DNA of 64,000 nt from Myroides guanonis (GTDB lineage: Bacteria > Bacteroidota > Bacteroidia > Flavobacteriales > Flavobacteriaceae): positions 1 to 64,000 of the forward strand of contig NZ_FORU01000010.1 in assembly GCF_900114085.1 (NCBI RefSeq), written 5' to 3'. How positions within the stretch are numbered: position 1 is the first letter of the stretch; every line of letters begins with the position of its first letter. Position numbers and translations under genes: made by a program. The notes under the pieces are model-generated. The model did not search any database. It had not been told where the DNA came from and saw only the letters and a list, made by a program, of their open reading frames with translations. Below, one piece after another: positions 42,516-50,211 of this stretch.

Positions 42516-43589
42516 TTAGAGTTCTCTTTTAAAATCCTCATCACTAATTGATTGATGCTTTATTTTTCGTTTCTCCCAACGTTCTTTGGCTAATTGCTGC
42601 ATGTCAACAACATGATCCTTTTCATCAACAATCTCTATTCCTATTAAAGTTTCAATAATATCCTCCAAAGTAATAATTCCATCCATTCCTCCATATTCAT
42701 CAACAACCAAAGCAAGATGTTCTTTCTTATCTAATAAAAAATCCCAAACTTCAAAAGCAGGTTGCATAGCGTGAACTGATATAATATCTCGCTTTATGTT
42801 TTTTAATAAGACAATCTGATTGCTGTCATCTGCGGCTAAAGCCTCAAAAACAGCAGAACGCAACACATAACCTGTGACGTGATCTTTATGACCAGCATAT
42901 ACTGGAATCCTTGAAAAATGCAAAAACTCCTTATTAGCCATAAAATCCTTTAATTGCATGTTTTCATCCGCCACAACTACAACAACCCTTGGAGTCATTA
43001 TATCCTGCGTTTTAAGTAATTTTAAAGTAATTAAATTTTGTATAATACGATTTTCATTTTCTTGAAAAACACCTTCATTCACCCCTATAGTAGCCATAGC
43101 AGAAATCTCCTCTCTACTCACTGTATTCTCTTTTGTCTTACGAGAAAACAACTTAGTAATAAACTCCGAAACCACAACAAAAGGATATGTTATAACAATC
43201 ATTCCTTGAATCAACAAAGCGCCTGGCATAGCTATACTTCTCCAATAATTAGCACCTATACTCTTTGGAATTATCTCAGAAAAAATCAATATCACAACAG
43301 TTAAAACCGCCGACACGTATCCAAAATAAGCTTCACCAAAAACAATATTTGCCTGAGCACCAACACCAGCCGCGCCAATTGTATGCGCAAAAGTATTCAA
43401 CGTTAAAATAGCAGCTAAAGGTCTGTCAATTGCAGTTTTATGCTTTAAAAACAGAGTAGCTGACTTTTCACCTTCATCTTGTTTGACATTTAAATATGAC
43501 ACAGGAGTCGTTAACAAAACTGCCTCTAATATAGAACACAGAAACGAAATCAATAAAGCTACAAACAGATAAACGAGCAAAAGAGTCAT
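42516..43589 (-). CDS. CNNM/CorC-type transporter with CBS domains
   Basis: 357 residues. An N-terminal CNNM (DUF21) block of about four helices precedes a CBS-pair domain (about 200-335): MTPRVVVVVADENMQLKDF and HLALVVDEYGGMDGIITLEDIIETLIG. Family members take part in magnesium or other divalent-cation homeostasis, and older names are haemolysin TlyC or CorC. The C-terminal CorC/HlyC accessory domain is absent. It is transcribed in the same direction as the EamA exporter upstream, 59 bp away. Confidence 0.88.
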   Translation of the reverse strand: MTLLLVYLFVALLISFLCSILEAVLLTTPVSYLNVKQDEGEKSATLFLKHKTAIDRPLAAILTLNTFAHTIGAAGVGAQANIVFGEAYFGYVSAVLTVVILIFSEIIPKSIGANYWRSIAMPGALLIQGMIVITYPFVVVSEFITKLFSRKTKENTVSREEISAMATIGVNEGVFQENENRIIQNLITLKLLKTQDIMTPRVVVVVADENMQLKDFMANKEFLHFSRIPVYAGHKDHVTGYVLRSAVFEALAADDSNQIVLLKNIKRDIISVHAMQPAFEVWDFLLDKKEHLALVVDEYGGMDGIITLEDIIETLIGIEIVDEKDHVVDMQQLAKERWEKRKIKHQSISDEDFKREL

Positions 43590-43648
43590 GATGGATATAA
43601 GAAATAAGTGTTATTCACAAATATATCAGTAAGGACACTTTTAATAAT

Positions 43649-44527
43649 CTATTTTTTAAAAAAATTAACAATTGATATTGGAGTGTCTACAAACGTAATA
43701 GCAATTCCAAATAAAATTACAAACCCTCCTCCAATCATCTGGATCGTGATTTCCTCTCCTAAAAATAACCATGCCAAGAAAGCTGCCAAAACAGCTTGAC
43801 TCAATAAACTAAGAGACACACGCGTAGCACGCATATTTTTAGTAGCAAAACTCAACAATGTCCATGCTAACAATTGACAAACAACCCCCTGAACAACTAA
43901 AACAAACCAGCCCCTATCGGAAAAACCACCAAAAGAAGATCCTGCTACAAAATTAACAATACCTAAAAACAGAGAAGAAGTTAATAAACTATAACACATA
44001 AAAGGCATAACCTCAACTTCATTCAATACTCTCTTACTAACCAAAATATACATAGCATAAAACATTCCAGACAACACTCCAAATATAAAAGCATTATCAA
44101 AAGAAAAGTTTATAAACACATCAATTCCAACTAAAATAACCATCCCCAACAAAGCAAATACAGTTCCTATCCAAAAATTTCTAGTAGGCTTGTTCGTCAA
44201 AAAGAGATAGCTCCCAACACCAACCCAAACAGGTGCTAAATTCGTTAATAGGGAAGCTTGAGTTGCAGTTGATTGCTGAATAGCTATATTCCAAACCGCT
44301 ACATCAGAACCAAACAAAATTCCACATACAACCATCAACAACATGGTTTTAGGTGAATACCATTTTAACTGCCTTGTAATTAAAGCATAAGGAACCACCA
44401 AAACAGCCGCAATCAACATGCGATAAAAAGCAGAAATAAGTCCTGGTGTGTAGTTTAATTTAACCAAAATAGGAAATATTGAAATACAGATAATACCTAT
44501 TAACAGCGCTAATCTTGGCTTGTTCAT
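43649..44527 (-). CDS. EamA/DMT-family transporter
   Basis: 292 residues from ATG 44527, ten membrane helices in two EamA repeats (first repeat to about 150, second from AFIFGVLSGMFYAMYILVSKRVL). Drug/metabolite exporters; the substrate is unknown. An ATG at 44581 would add 18 residues before the first helix and is not supported. It diverges from the B12 locus. Confidence 0.88.
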   Translation of the reverse strand: MNKPRLALLIGIICISIFPILVKLNYTPGLISAFYRMLIAAVLVVPYALITRQLKWYSPKTMLLMVVCGILFGSDVAVWNIAIQQSTATQASLLTNLAPVWVGVGSYLFLTNKPTRNFWIGTVFALLGMVILVGIDVFINFSFDNAFIFGVLSGMFYAMYILVSKRVLNEVEVMPFMCYSLLTSSLFLGIVNFVAGSSFGGFSDRGWFVLVVQGVVCQLLAWTLLSFATKNMRATRVSLSLLSQAVLAAFLAWLFLGEEITIQMIGGGFVILFGIAITFVDTPISIVNFFKK

Positions 44528-44633
44528 AATCAAAATTTTTCTATGCAATAATACAAAACAAAAACTCTTTCTTAAAATCATTATTCCAACAGTTTACTGT
44601 TTCCAACCCACATCTGAGTTCTTTTATTTTAGC

Positions 44634-44641
44634 TATCTTTG
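44634..44641 (+). promoter_or_regulatory. -7 promoter element of the B12 locus
   Basis: TATCTTTG matches TAnnTTTG. It would start transcription at about 44648, one base before helix P1 of the riboswitch, so the aptamer would sit at the extreme 5' end of the message. Confidence 0.55.
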
Positions 44642-44648
44642 CACTTCA

Positions 44649-44801
44649 ATTTGGTTGTTGCATTTGCAGCTTAATAGGGAATCAAGTGAAATTCTTGAAC
44701 AGACCCGCTACTGTAAAGTTCATACAAAATTTCCAATATAAAATCCGCTGTTTAAACGGGAAGGAGGTTGATAAATGAACAAGTCAGAATACCTGCCAAA
44801 T
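44649..44801 (+). promoter_or_regulatory. cobalamin riboswitch
   Basis: All core parts of the cobalamin aptamer (Rfam Cobalamin type) are present in order. P1 closes with ATTTGG (44649-44654) and CCAAAT (44796-44801). The J/P core runs AATAGGGAATC ... GTGAAATTCTTGAACAG (44673-44702), CCCGCTACTGTAA follows, then GGGAAGGAGG near 44758-44767, and the B12 box GTCAGAATACCTGCC at 44783-44797. Imperfect hairpins lie in 44802-44911, between the aptamer and the ATG, and could form the expression platform. It lies directly upstream of the BtuB-like receptor and should lower its expression when adenosylcobalamin or another cobamide is abundant. Confidence 0.96.
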
Positions 44802-44911
44802 GAATACTGAGCTATCGCTTTCGGGAATAAGGCATAGAACAATTCTGATTTATTAGAAACCAGACTGTTCCTATCATATATTTTATAGAAAGCCATAATA
44901 ACAAATAACTT

Positions 44912-46972
44912 ATGCTTTCTAAACCTCAAATACAAGTCCTAATCATCTTCTTAATACACTGTTTAAGTGTTCATTCACAAGAAATAAAAACCGATGAATT
45001 AGAAACCATTATAATCGAAGCAAACCAAAGAGAACAATTGATTCCTGTTCAAAAACTAAGTGGAAAAGATTTAGAGCGTCTCAATTCACACTCTGTAGCA
45101 GATGCCCTACGTTATTTCTCAGGTGTAAAAATAAAAGATTACGGTGGGATAGGTGGACTCAAAACTGTAGATGTCCGAAATATGGGAACTCATCATGTAG
45201 GTGTAATGTATAATGGTATGCAAATTGGAAATGCTCAAAATGGAGTAGTAGACTTAGGAAAATTCTCCCTAGACGACGTAGAATCTATAACACTTTACAA
45301 TGGAGAGCGAAATACTATATTTCAATCAGCCAAAGAGTTCGCTTCTGCATCCAATATCTACATAAATGCAAAAAAGCCACACTTTGATAAAGAAAAAAAA
45401 ACCAATGCTATTGTTCGTTTCAAAACAGCATCTATTCAATTGTTCAATCCCTCTTTTAGAGTTGAACAACAACTAACACCAAATATTAGCACAAGCCTAA
45501 GCTCAGAATATATTAAATCTAATGGACGATATAAATTCAGACAGAAAAAGCACAATCTAGATGGAACCGTAGCCTATGACACTACAGCTTACAGAACAAA
45601 TAGCGATATAGAAGCCTGGAGAATAGAAAATGGATGGTTTGGAGAAACACCTAAAGGAAAATGGGAAGCAAATCTATATTTTTACAACTCTGAGCGTGGT
45701 CTTCCAGAAGCTTTTATAAAAAAAAGTCAAGAAACTATGGAGACCGAACAAAAACTTGAACGCCTCTGGGACAAGAACTTCCTTGCTCAATCTAGCTGGA
45801 CACATAGCCCTTTTGATAAATACCGTTTTCAGATAAAAGGTAAATTCGCTTATGATTACACACGATATTTAGCTAGAAACACAGTAGTTTTCGACGATGA
45901 ACTAGTAACTCAAAACCTGCAAGCAGACAATAGTTTTTTCCAACAGGATTACTATTTATCAATCGCTCATCATTATGACATTACCAATAATTGGGACGTT
46001 GCAGTCGCTACCGATTTGCAATACAATAAACTCAATGCAAGTCGAAAAGGTATTCAAACACCATTTAGCTACCCAGAACGCTTAAGCTTCCTCACATCAA
46101 TAGCAAGTTCAGTAAACTTTGGAAAGTTCAAAGCACAAGCACATATATTGGGAACATTCACAAAAGAAAACGTAAAGAACAACCAAAAAGCACCAGACAG
46201 AAGCCTGTTTACCCCGTCTTTAGTAATTAGCTTTCAGCCATTTAATCAAAAAAACTTCACTATACACAGTTTTTACAAGAATACTTATAGACTTCCAACG
46301 TTTAACGATTTATACTATACCAACCTTGGTGATGCTAATTTGAAACCGGAAAGCACTAACCAAATAAACCTTGGTTTCCAATACCAAACCCAAAACGAAG
46401 ATGCATGGCTCAAAACTTGGAAAATAAAAGTAGAAAGTTATTATGCTAAAGTAGAAAATAAAATTATTGCCACCCCAACATCCAGTATGTTTCGATGGAT
46501 GATGACCAACTTAGGAAAAGTGGAAAACTATGGGCTAGAAACGAATTTTTCAACTCATAGCAAATTCGGAAAACTATTTCTAAATACCAATTTTTCTTAC
46601 GAATACACAATAGCTTCGGACCTAAGCACGACCTCATCAGGAAAAACAACTTCATATGGTGACCAAATTCCCTACACTCCTTGGCATTCAGGATCAGCGA
46701 TTATAAGTTTAGACTATGAAAAATGGAGCCTTAATTACAGTTTTATTTATGTAGGAAAACGCTACAACGGAAACAAAAACAATATAAAAAGAAACGAAAT
46801 ACAACCATGGTACACCCATGACTTATCTTTGAACAGGACTATCAATTGGAAAAAGCACACATTAAAAGCATCAATTGAAGCCAACAACTTACTCAATCAA
46901 TATTATGATGTGGTAACAAATTTCCCAATGCCAGGTCGTAATTTTCGTTTCATTCTAAGCATTGAATTATGA
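44912..46972 (+). CDS. btuB: BtuB-like TonB-dependent cobalamin receptor
   Basis: 686 residues. A signal peptide (...CLSVHSQ) is followed by a plug domain (about 25-150: LRYFSGVKIKDYGGIGGLKTVDVRNMGTHHVGVMYNG) and a 22-strand-type barrel that ends in an aromatic strand (GRNFRFILSIEL). A vitamin B12 receptor is called mainly from the riboswitch and the BtuG-like gene that overlaps its end by 4 bp (ATGA). It takes TonB energy to bring cobamides into the periplasm. The symbol is functional; no inner-membrane BtuCD or BtuF is in the window. Confidence 0.85.
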   Translation: MLSKPQIQVLIIFLIHCLSVHSQEIKTDELETIIIEANQREQLIPVQKLSGKDLERLNSHSVADALRYFSGVKIKDYGGIGGLKTVDVRNMGTHHVGVMYNGMQIGNAQNGVVDLGKFSLDDVESITLYNGERNTIFQSAKEFASASNIYINAKKPHFDKEKKTNAIVRFKTASIQLFNPSFRVEQQLTPNISTSLSSEYIKSNGRYKFRQKKHNLDGTVAYDTTAYRTNSDIEAWRIENGWFGETPKGKWEANLYFYNSERGLPEAFIKKSQETMETEQKLERLWDKNFLAQSSWTHSPFDKYRFQIKGKFAYDYTRYLARNTVVFDDELVTQNLQADNSFFQQDYYLSIAHHYDITNNWDVAVATDLQYNKLNASRKGIQTPFSYPERLSFLTSIASSVNFGKFKAQAHILGTFTKENVKNNQKAPDRSLFTPSLVISFQPFNQKNFTIHSFYKNTYRLPTFNDLYYTNLGDANLKPESTNQINLGFQYQTQNEDAWLKTWKIKVESYYAKVENKIIATPTSSMFRWMMTNLGKVENYGLETNFSTHSKFGKLFLNTNFSYEYTIASDLSTTSSGKTTSYGDQIPYTPWHSGSAIISLDYEKWSLNYSFIYVGKRYNGNKNNIKRNEIQPWYTHDLSLNRTINWKKHTLKASIEANNLLNQYYDVVTNFPMPGRNFRFILSIEL

Positions 46973-48102
46973 AAAATATAATCACTTTTATTATCTTACT
47001 CTCCACACTCTTTCTTCAAAGTTGTAGAAAGGATGAACTTATATACCTCTCCGACAGTAGCACTGTAACAATACCTCAGCCTGAGAACAACATTAAGGGA
47101 TTCTATCTATTAAACGAAGGAAACATGGGAATGAACAGCGCCACCATCGACAAATTCGATTATCAAATGGGTGTTTACACTCGGGACGTATATTCTGAAA
47201 ACAACCCAAACATAGTTAAAGAATTAGGAGATGTTGGAAACGACATTAAAATATACGGCTCCAAAGTATACGCAACAATTAACGTTTCCAATCTAGTAGA
47301 AGTTTTTGATTTACACAGTGGAAAGCATATAAAAGCTATACATGTTCCAAATTGCAGATACTTAGCTTTCAAAGAAGGAAAAGCATATGTTAGTTCTTAT
47401 TCAGGAAAAGTAGCGATTGACCCAAATGCAGAAATTGGATTTGTAGCAGAAATTGATACACTCTCACTAGAAGTAATCAGAAAAGTTGAAGTAGGCCATC
47501 AACCAGAAGAGATGGTCATTCATAACAATAAATTATATGTTGCTAATTCTGGAGGCTATAGAGTCCCTGCTTACGACACTACTGTCTCTGTAGTAGACTT
47601 AAACAACTTTACTCTTTTAAAAAACATTGAAGTTGCAATCAATTTACATCGAATGAGAAAAGATATGGATGGCGATATCTATGTAAGCTCTAGAGGTGAC
47701 TATGGCAAAACTCCCTCAAGTCTCTACATTATAGATTCACAAGCAGACACAGTAAAGCAACATCTTAAAATTCCAATTTCAAATATGACTATAAACGAAG
47801 ACAAACTTTACTTTTTCGGGACACCTTATACACATGATGCCGGCCAAGGAAAAGTGAACTATGGAATTTTAAATACAAAAACAAAAGAAATCATCTCAAC
47901 CCATCTTATTCAAGACGGAACCGAGAAAAATATATTAATACCTTATGGTCTAGCTGTAAACCCAGAAACTAAAGAGATTTTCATAACAGACGCTCAAGAT
48001 TATGTAGGAACCGGATATATATATTGCTTCACTCCTAATGGTCAGTTAAAATGGAGAACATTAGGAGGAAACATTCCTGCACATTTTGCATTTATCTACT
48101 AA
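46969..48102 (+). CDS. BtuG-like beta-propeller surface lipoprotein
   Basis: 377 residues. A lipobox LQSC (Cys19) follows a signal peptide. The mature part is a YncE/DUF5074-type seven-bladed propeller (repeated blade ends such as KIYGSKVYATINVSNLVEVFDL, NNKLYVANSGGY and KEIFITDAQDYVG). In Bacteroides, BtuG proteins of this kind cap BtuB on the cell surface and bind B12 very tightly. It starts within the btuB stop (4-bp overlap), so the two should be made in step. BtuG identity is inferred from fold, lipidation and context. Confidence 0.8.
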   Translation: MKNIITFIILLSTLFLQSCRKDELIYLSDSSTVTIPQPENNIKGFYLLNEGNMGMNSATIDKFDYQMGVYTRDVYSENNPNIVKELGDVGNDIKIYGSKVYATINVSNLVEVFDLHSGKHIKAIHVPNCRYLAFKEGKAYVSSYSGKVAIDPNAEIGFVAEIDTLSLEVIRKVEVGHQPEEMVIHNNKLYVANSGGYRVPAYDTTVSVVDLNNFTLLKNIEVAINLHRMRKDMDGDIYVSSRGDYGKTPSSLYIIDSQADTVKQHLKIPISNMTINEDKLYFFGTPYTHDAGQGKVNYGILNTKTKEIISTHLIQDGTEKNILIPYGLAVNPETKEIFITDAQDYVGTGYIYCFTPNGQLKWRTLGGNIPAHFAFIY

Positions 48103-48116
48103 TAATATCAAAGAAC

Positions 48117-49121
48117 ATGAAAAATAAAGTAACAAATCTCGCCTCAGTAAGCATGCTAATAATAAGTGGATTTTTAGCTAGCAGCTGTTCGTCTGATAAC
48201 AATACAGACGACAAGAAAGAACCACCTACAGAAAGGGAAAGAAAGAACCATGTTGCAAAAGTATTTGAATTCACCCCAAGTGTTGGACAACTTGTAAATA
48301 CACTACCAAAATTCGAGAATGGAGATACAGAACTGACGATGCTTAAAAAAGCCGAACAAGCTCTAACAAAAAAGACTGGGGACGGGATTATCTCTTTAGG
48401 TGGATTTGGAGGTTATATTACATTAGGAATGAATGAGACGATCGAAAACAAAGCCGGATTAAGGGATTTCAGGGTACTAGGAAACACTTTTTCCCTGCAA
48501 GGCACAATTACCTCCTCTACAAACGCGGAAGGCAGTAGCGAGCCTGGAATAATAATGGTTGCTTACGACACAAACAAGAATGGAAAACCAGACGATAATG
48601 AATGGTATGAAATAGCAGGAAGCGAATATTACAAAGATGCTACTACTAAGAACTACGAGATAACATATTTCAAACCTGATGCTGAAAAAGAACAGCAAAC
48701 TGGATTTATTAAGGACTATCTATACTGGGAAGACAATCAAGGTAATTCAGGCTACAAATCCAAGAATGCTTTTCACTTTGAAAGCTATTTCCCATTATGG
48801 ACCTCTAAAACCTCTATTACCTTTAAAGGAACCCTACTAGCAAGCAACGCTGTAGATGTAAATAATGATGGAAGCTTTTGGAGCATGATTAGCTATGATT
48901 ATGGATATGCCGACAACGCACCCAACAACAGCGACCAATCCACTATTGACATCGATTGGGCAGTAGACAAGCAAGGAAATAAAGTAAAGCTACCAGGAGT
49001 TGATTTTATAAAAATATACTCAGGAATCAACCAAGAAGTAGGTTCAATAGGAGAAATATCCACAGAAGTAATGGGAATTCAAAACTTGCATCTGGTCAAG
49101 GCTGACATTAGAACGAATTAA
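48117..49121 (+). CDS. surface lipoprotein of the B12 locus
   Basis: 334 residues from ATG 48117. A lipobox ASSC (about Cys24) is followed by an acidic linker (SDNNTDDKKEPP) and a beta-rich domain with GGFGGYITLGMNETI, FRVLGNTF, SSEPGIIMVAYDTNKNGKPDD and EWYEIAGSEYY. Cell-surface proteins with this pattern sit beside B12 TonB receptors in Bacteroidota. It lies 14 bp after the BtuG-like gene under the same riboswitch, so a cobamide-capture or accessory role is likely. An upstream ATG (48051) lies inside the previous gene and is rejected. A terminator follows. Confidence 0.72.
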   Translation: MKNKVTNLASVSMLIISGFLASSCSSDNNTDDKKEPPTERERKNHVAKVFEFTPSVGQLVNTLPKFENGDTELTMLKKAEQALTKKTGDGIISLGGFGGYITLGMNETIENKAGLRDFRVLGNTFSLQGTITSSTNAEGSSEPGIIMVAYDTNKNGKPDDNEWYEIAGSEYYKDATTKNYEITYFKPDAEKEQQTGFIKDYLYWEDNQGNSGYKSKNAFHFESYFPLWTSKTSITFKGTLLASNAVDVNNDGSFWSMISYDYGYADNAPNNSDQSTIDIDWAVDKQGNKVKLPGVDFIKIYSGINQEVGSIGEISTEVMGIQNLHLVKADIRTN

Positions 49122-49126
49122 TAAAA

Positions 49127-49165
49127 CTACGGATTAAGCGAATATCGTTTAATCCGTTTTTTTTT
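49127..49165 (+). terminator. terminator of the B12 operon
   Basis: ACGGATTAA pairs with TTAATCCGT across a short GCGAATATCG loop region, followed by a run of nine T's. Confidence 0.8.
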
Positions 49166-49291
49166 TACGAGCTAATTAGATATAAAAAAAGCTCTCCGAA
49201 ATGGAAAGCTTTTCATTGGTCTAACTACTAAACCTACGTGCTCTCGCACGTAACAACACAACTAAATCTTAAAACCCTTTAGGGCAAAAAA

Positions 49292-49313
49292 AGCCTCTCG
49301 ATGTCGAGAGGCT
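49292..49313. terminator. terminator of the tRNA-Asp genes
   Basis: A 10-bp stem (49292-49301 / 49304-49313, AGCCTCTCGA) with a 2-base loop and T's on both strands. On the minus strand it follows the tRNA-Asp pair. Confidence 0.75.
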
Positions 49314-49323
49314 TCTTTTTTAC

Positions 49324-49400
49324 TGGCGGTCTGGACGGGACTCGAACCCGCGACCCCATGCGTGACAGGCATGTATTCTAACCAACTGAACTACCAAACC
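49324..49400 (-). tRNA. tRNA-Asp (GUC), 3' CCA encoded
   Basis: 74-nt body (49327-49400) with acceptor GGTTTGG/CCAGACC, anticodon loop CTGTCAC (GUC) and T arm GGGTTCGAGTCCC. The 3' CCA is encoded at 49324-49326. It is identical in body to the copy at 49502. Confidence 0.96.
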
Positions 49401-49501
49401 AGTAATGTATTTTTTTGCATTAAGCTATTCTTATAAAGCAACCACCTTTTCAGATTTCTTAGAGCGCTACTCTGACAGAGTAAAACCTCTTTTGCTTTTA
49501 G

Positions 49502-49575
49502 CGGTCTGGACGGGACTCGAACCCGCGACCCCATGCGTGACAGGCATGTATTCTAACCAACTGAACTACCAAACC
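49502..49575 (-). tRNA. tRNA-Asp (GUC), second copy
   Basis: 74 nt, identical in body to the copy 101 bp downstream. Its 3' flank reads CT after the discriminator G, so CCA is not encoded. Confidence 0.96.
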
Positions 49576-49690
49576 ATTGCTGTAATGCGGTGCAAATATA
49601 CAACCATTTTGATAACAACCAAACTTAAGAGCAAAAAAAAACCACTTTTTTTCAAATAAAAAACCAACATACTGAGAATCAATTCCATAA

Positions 49691-49718
49691 AAAAAGAGAC
49701 TTTTTCAAGTCTCTTTTT
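49691..49718. terminator. terminator after trxA
   Basis: A 12-bp stem (AAAAAGAGACTT / AAGTCTCTTTTT, 49691-49702 and 49707-49718) with a TTTC loop. Confidence 0.8.
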
Positions 49719-49734
49719 AATTAATTACCTAATC

Positions 49735-50052
49735 TTAGATTAAAGCATTGATTGCATCCTCATAAGTTTTCTTAGGAGCAACTCCAACTTGTCTTCCTAC
49801 TACTTCTCCGTTTTGGAATATTAGTACTGTTGGAATATTACGCACACCATATTTAGCAGCAAATTCCTGATTTGAATCAATATCTACTTTACCAACTACA
49901 GCCTTCCCGTCAAAGTCTCCACTTAATTCTTCAATTACTGGTCCTAATAACTTACAAGGACCACACCAAGCTGCCCAAAAATCTACAACTACTGGTTTAT
50001 CTGATTTCAATACTACTTCGTCAAAAGTAGCGTCTGTGATTTCTAATGCCAT
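49735..50052 (-). CDS. trxA: thioredoxin
   Basis: 105 residues, the standard cytoplasmic thioredoxin length. VVVDFWAAWCGPCKLLGPVIEEL holds the WCGPC active site (about 29-33), and the cis-Pro region is RNIPTVLIFQNGE. It reduces cytoplasmic disulfides and is the likely electron source for the DsbD-like protein at 6101. It lies downstream of dnaE on the same strand, 159 bp away, so it probably has its own promoter. Confidence 0.96.
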   Translation of the reverse strand: MALEITDATFDEVVLKSDKPVVVDFWAAWCGPCKLLGPVIEELSGDFDGKAVVGKVDIDSNQEFAAKYGVRNIPTVLIFQNGEVVGRQVGVAPKKTYEDAINALI

Positions 50053-50211
50053 ATTTTTATTATTATAATTATATTCTTAAACAACAAAACTAACAAATTA
50101 ATTAGACTTTTTGAATTCTTCTAAATCAATTTTCTCTATACAATCATCACCTCTATTAATCAACAGACCTTATTTACACACAATTTAAATTCAACTATTT
50201 AAAAAGAAAAC

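Noticed and set aside
49235-49252. Hairpin TACGTGC-TCTC-GCACGTA between the B12 operon and tRNA-Asp
   Set aside because: A clean stem but no T run, no gene context and no resemblance to a known RNA; may be part of a processed leader or trailer.
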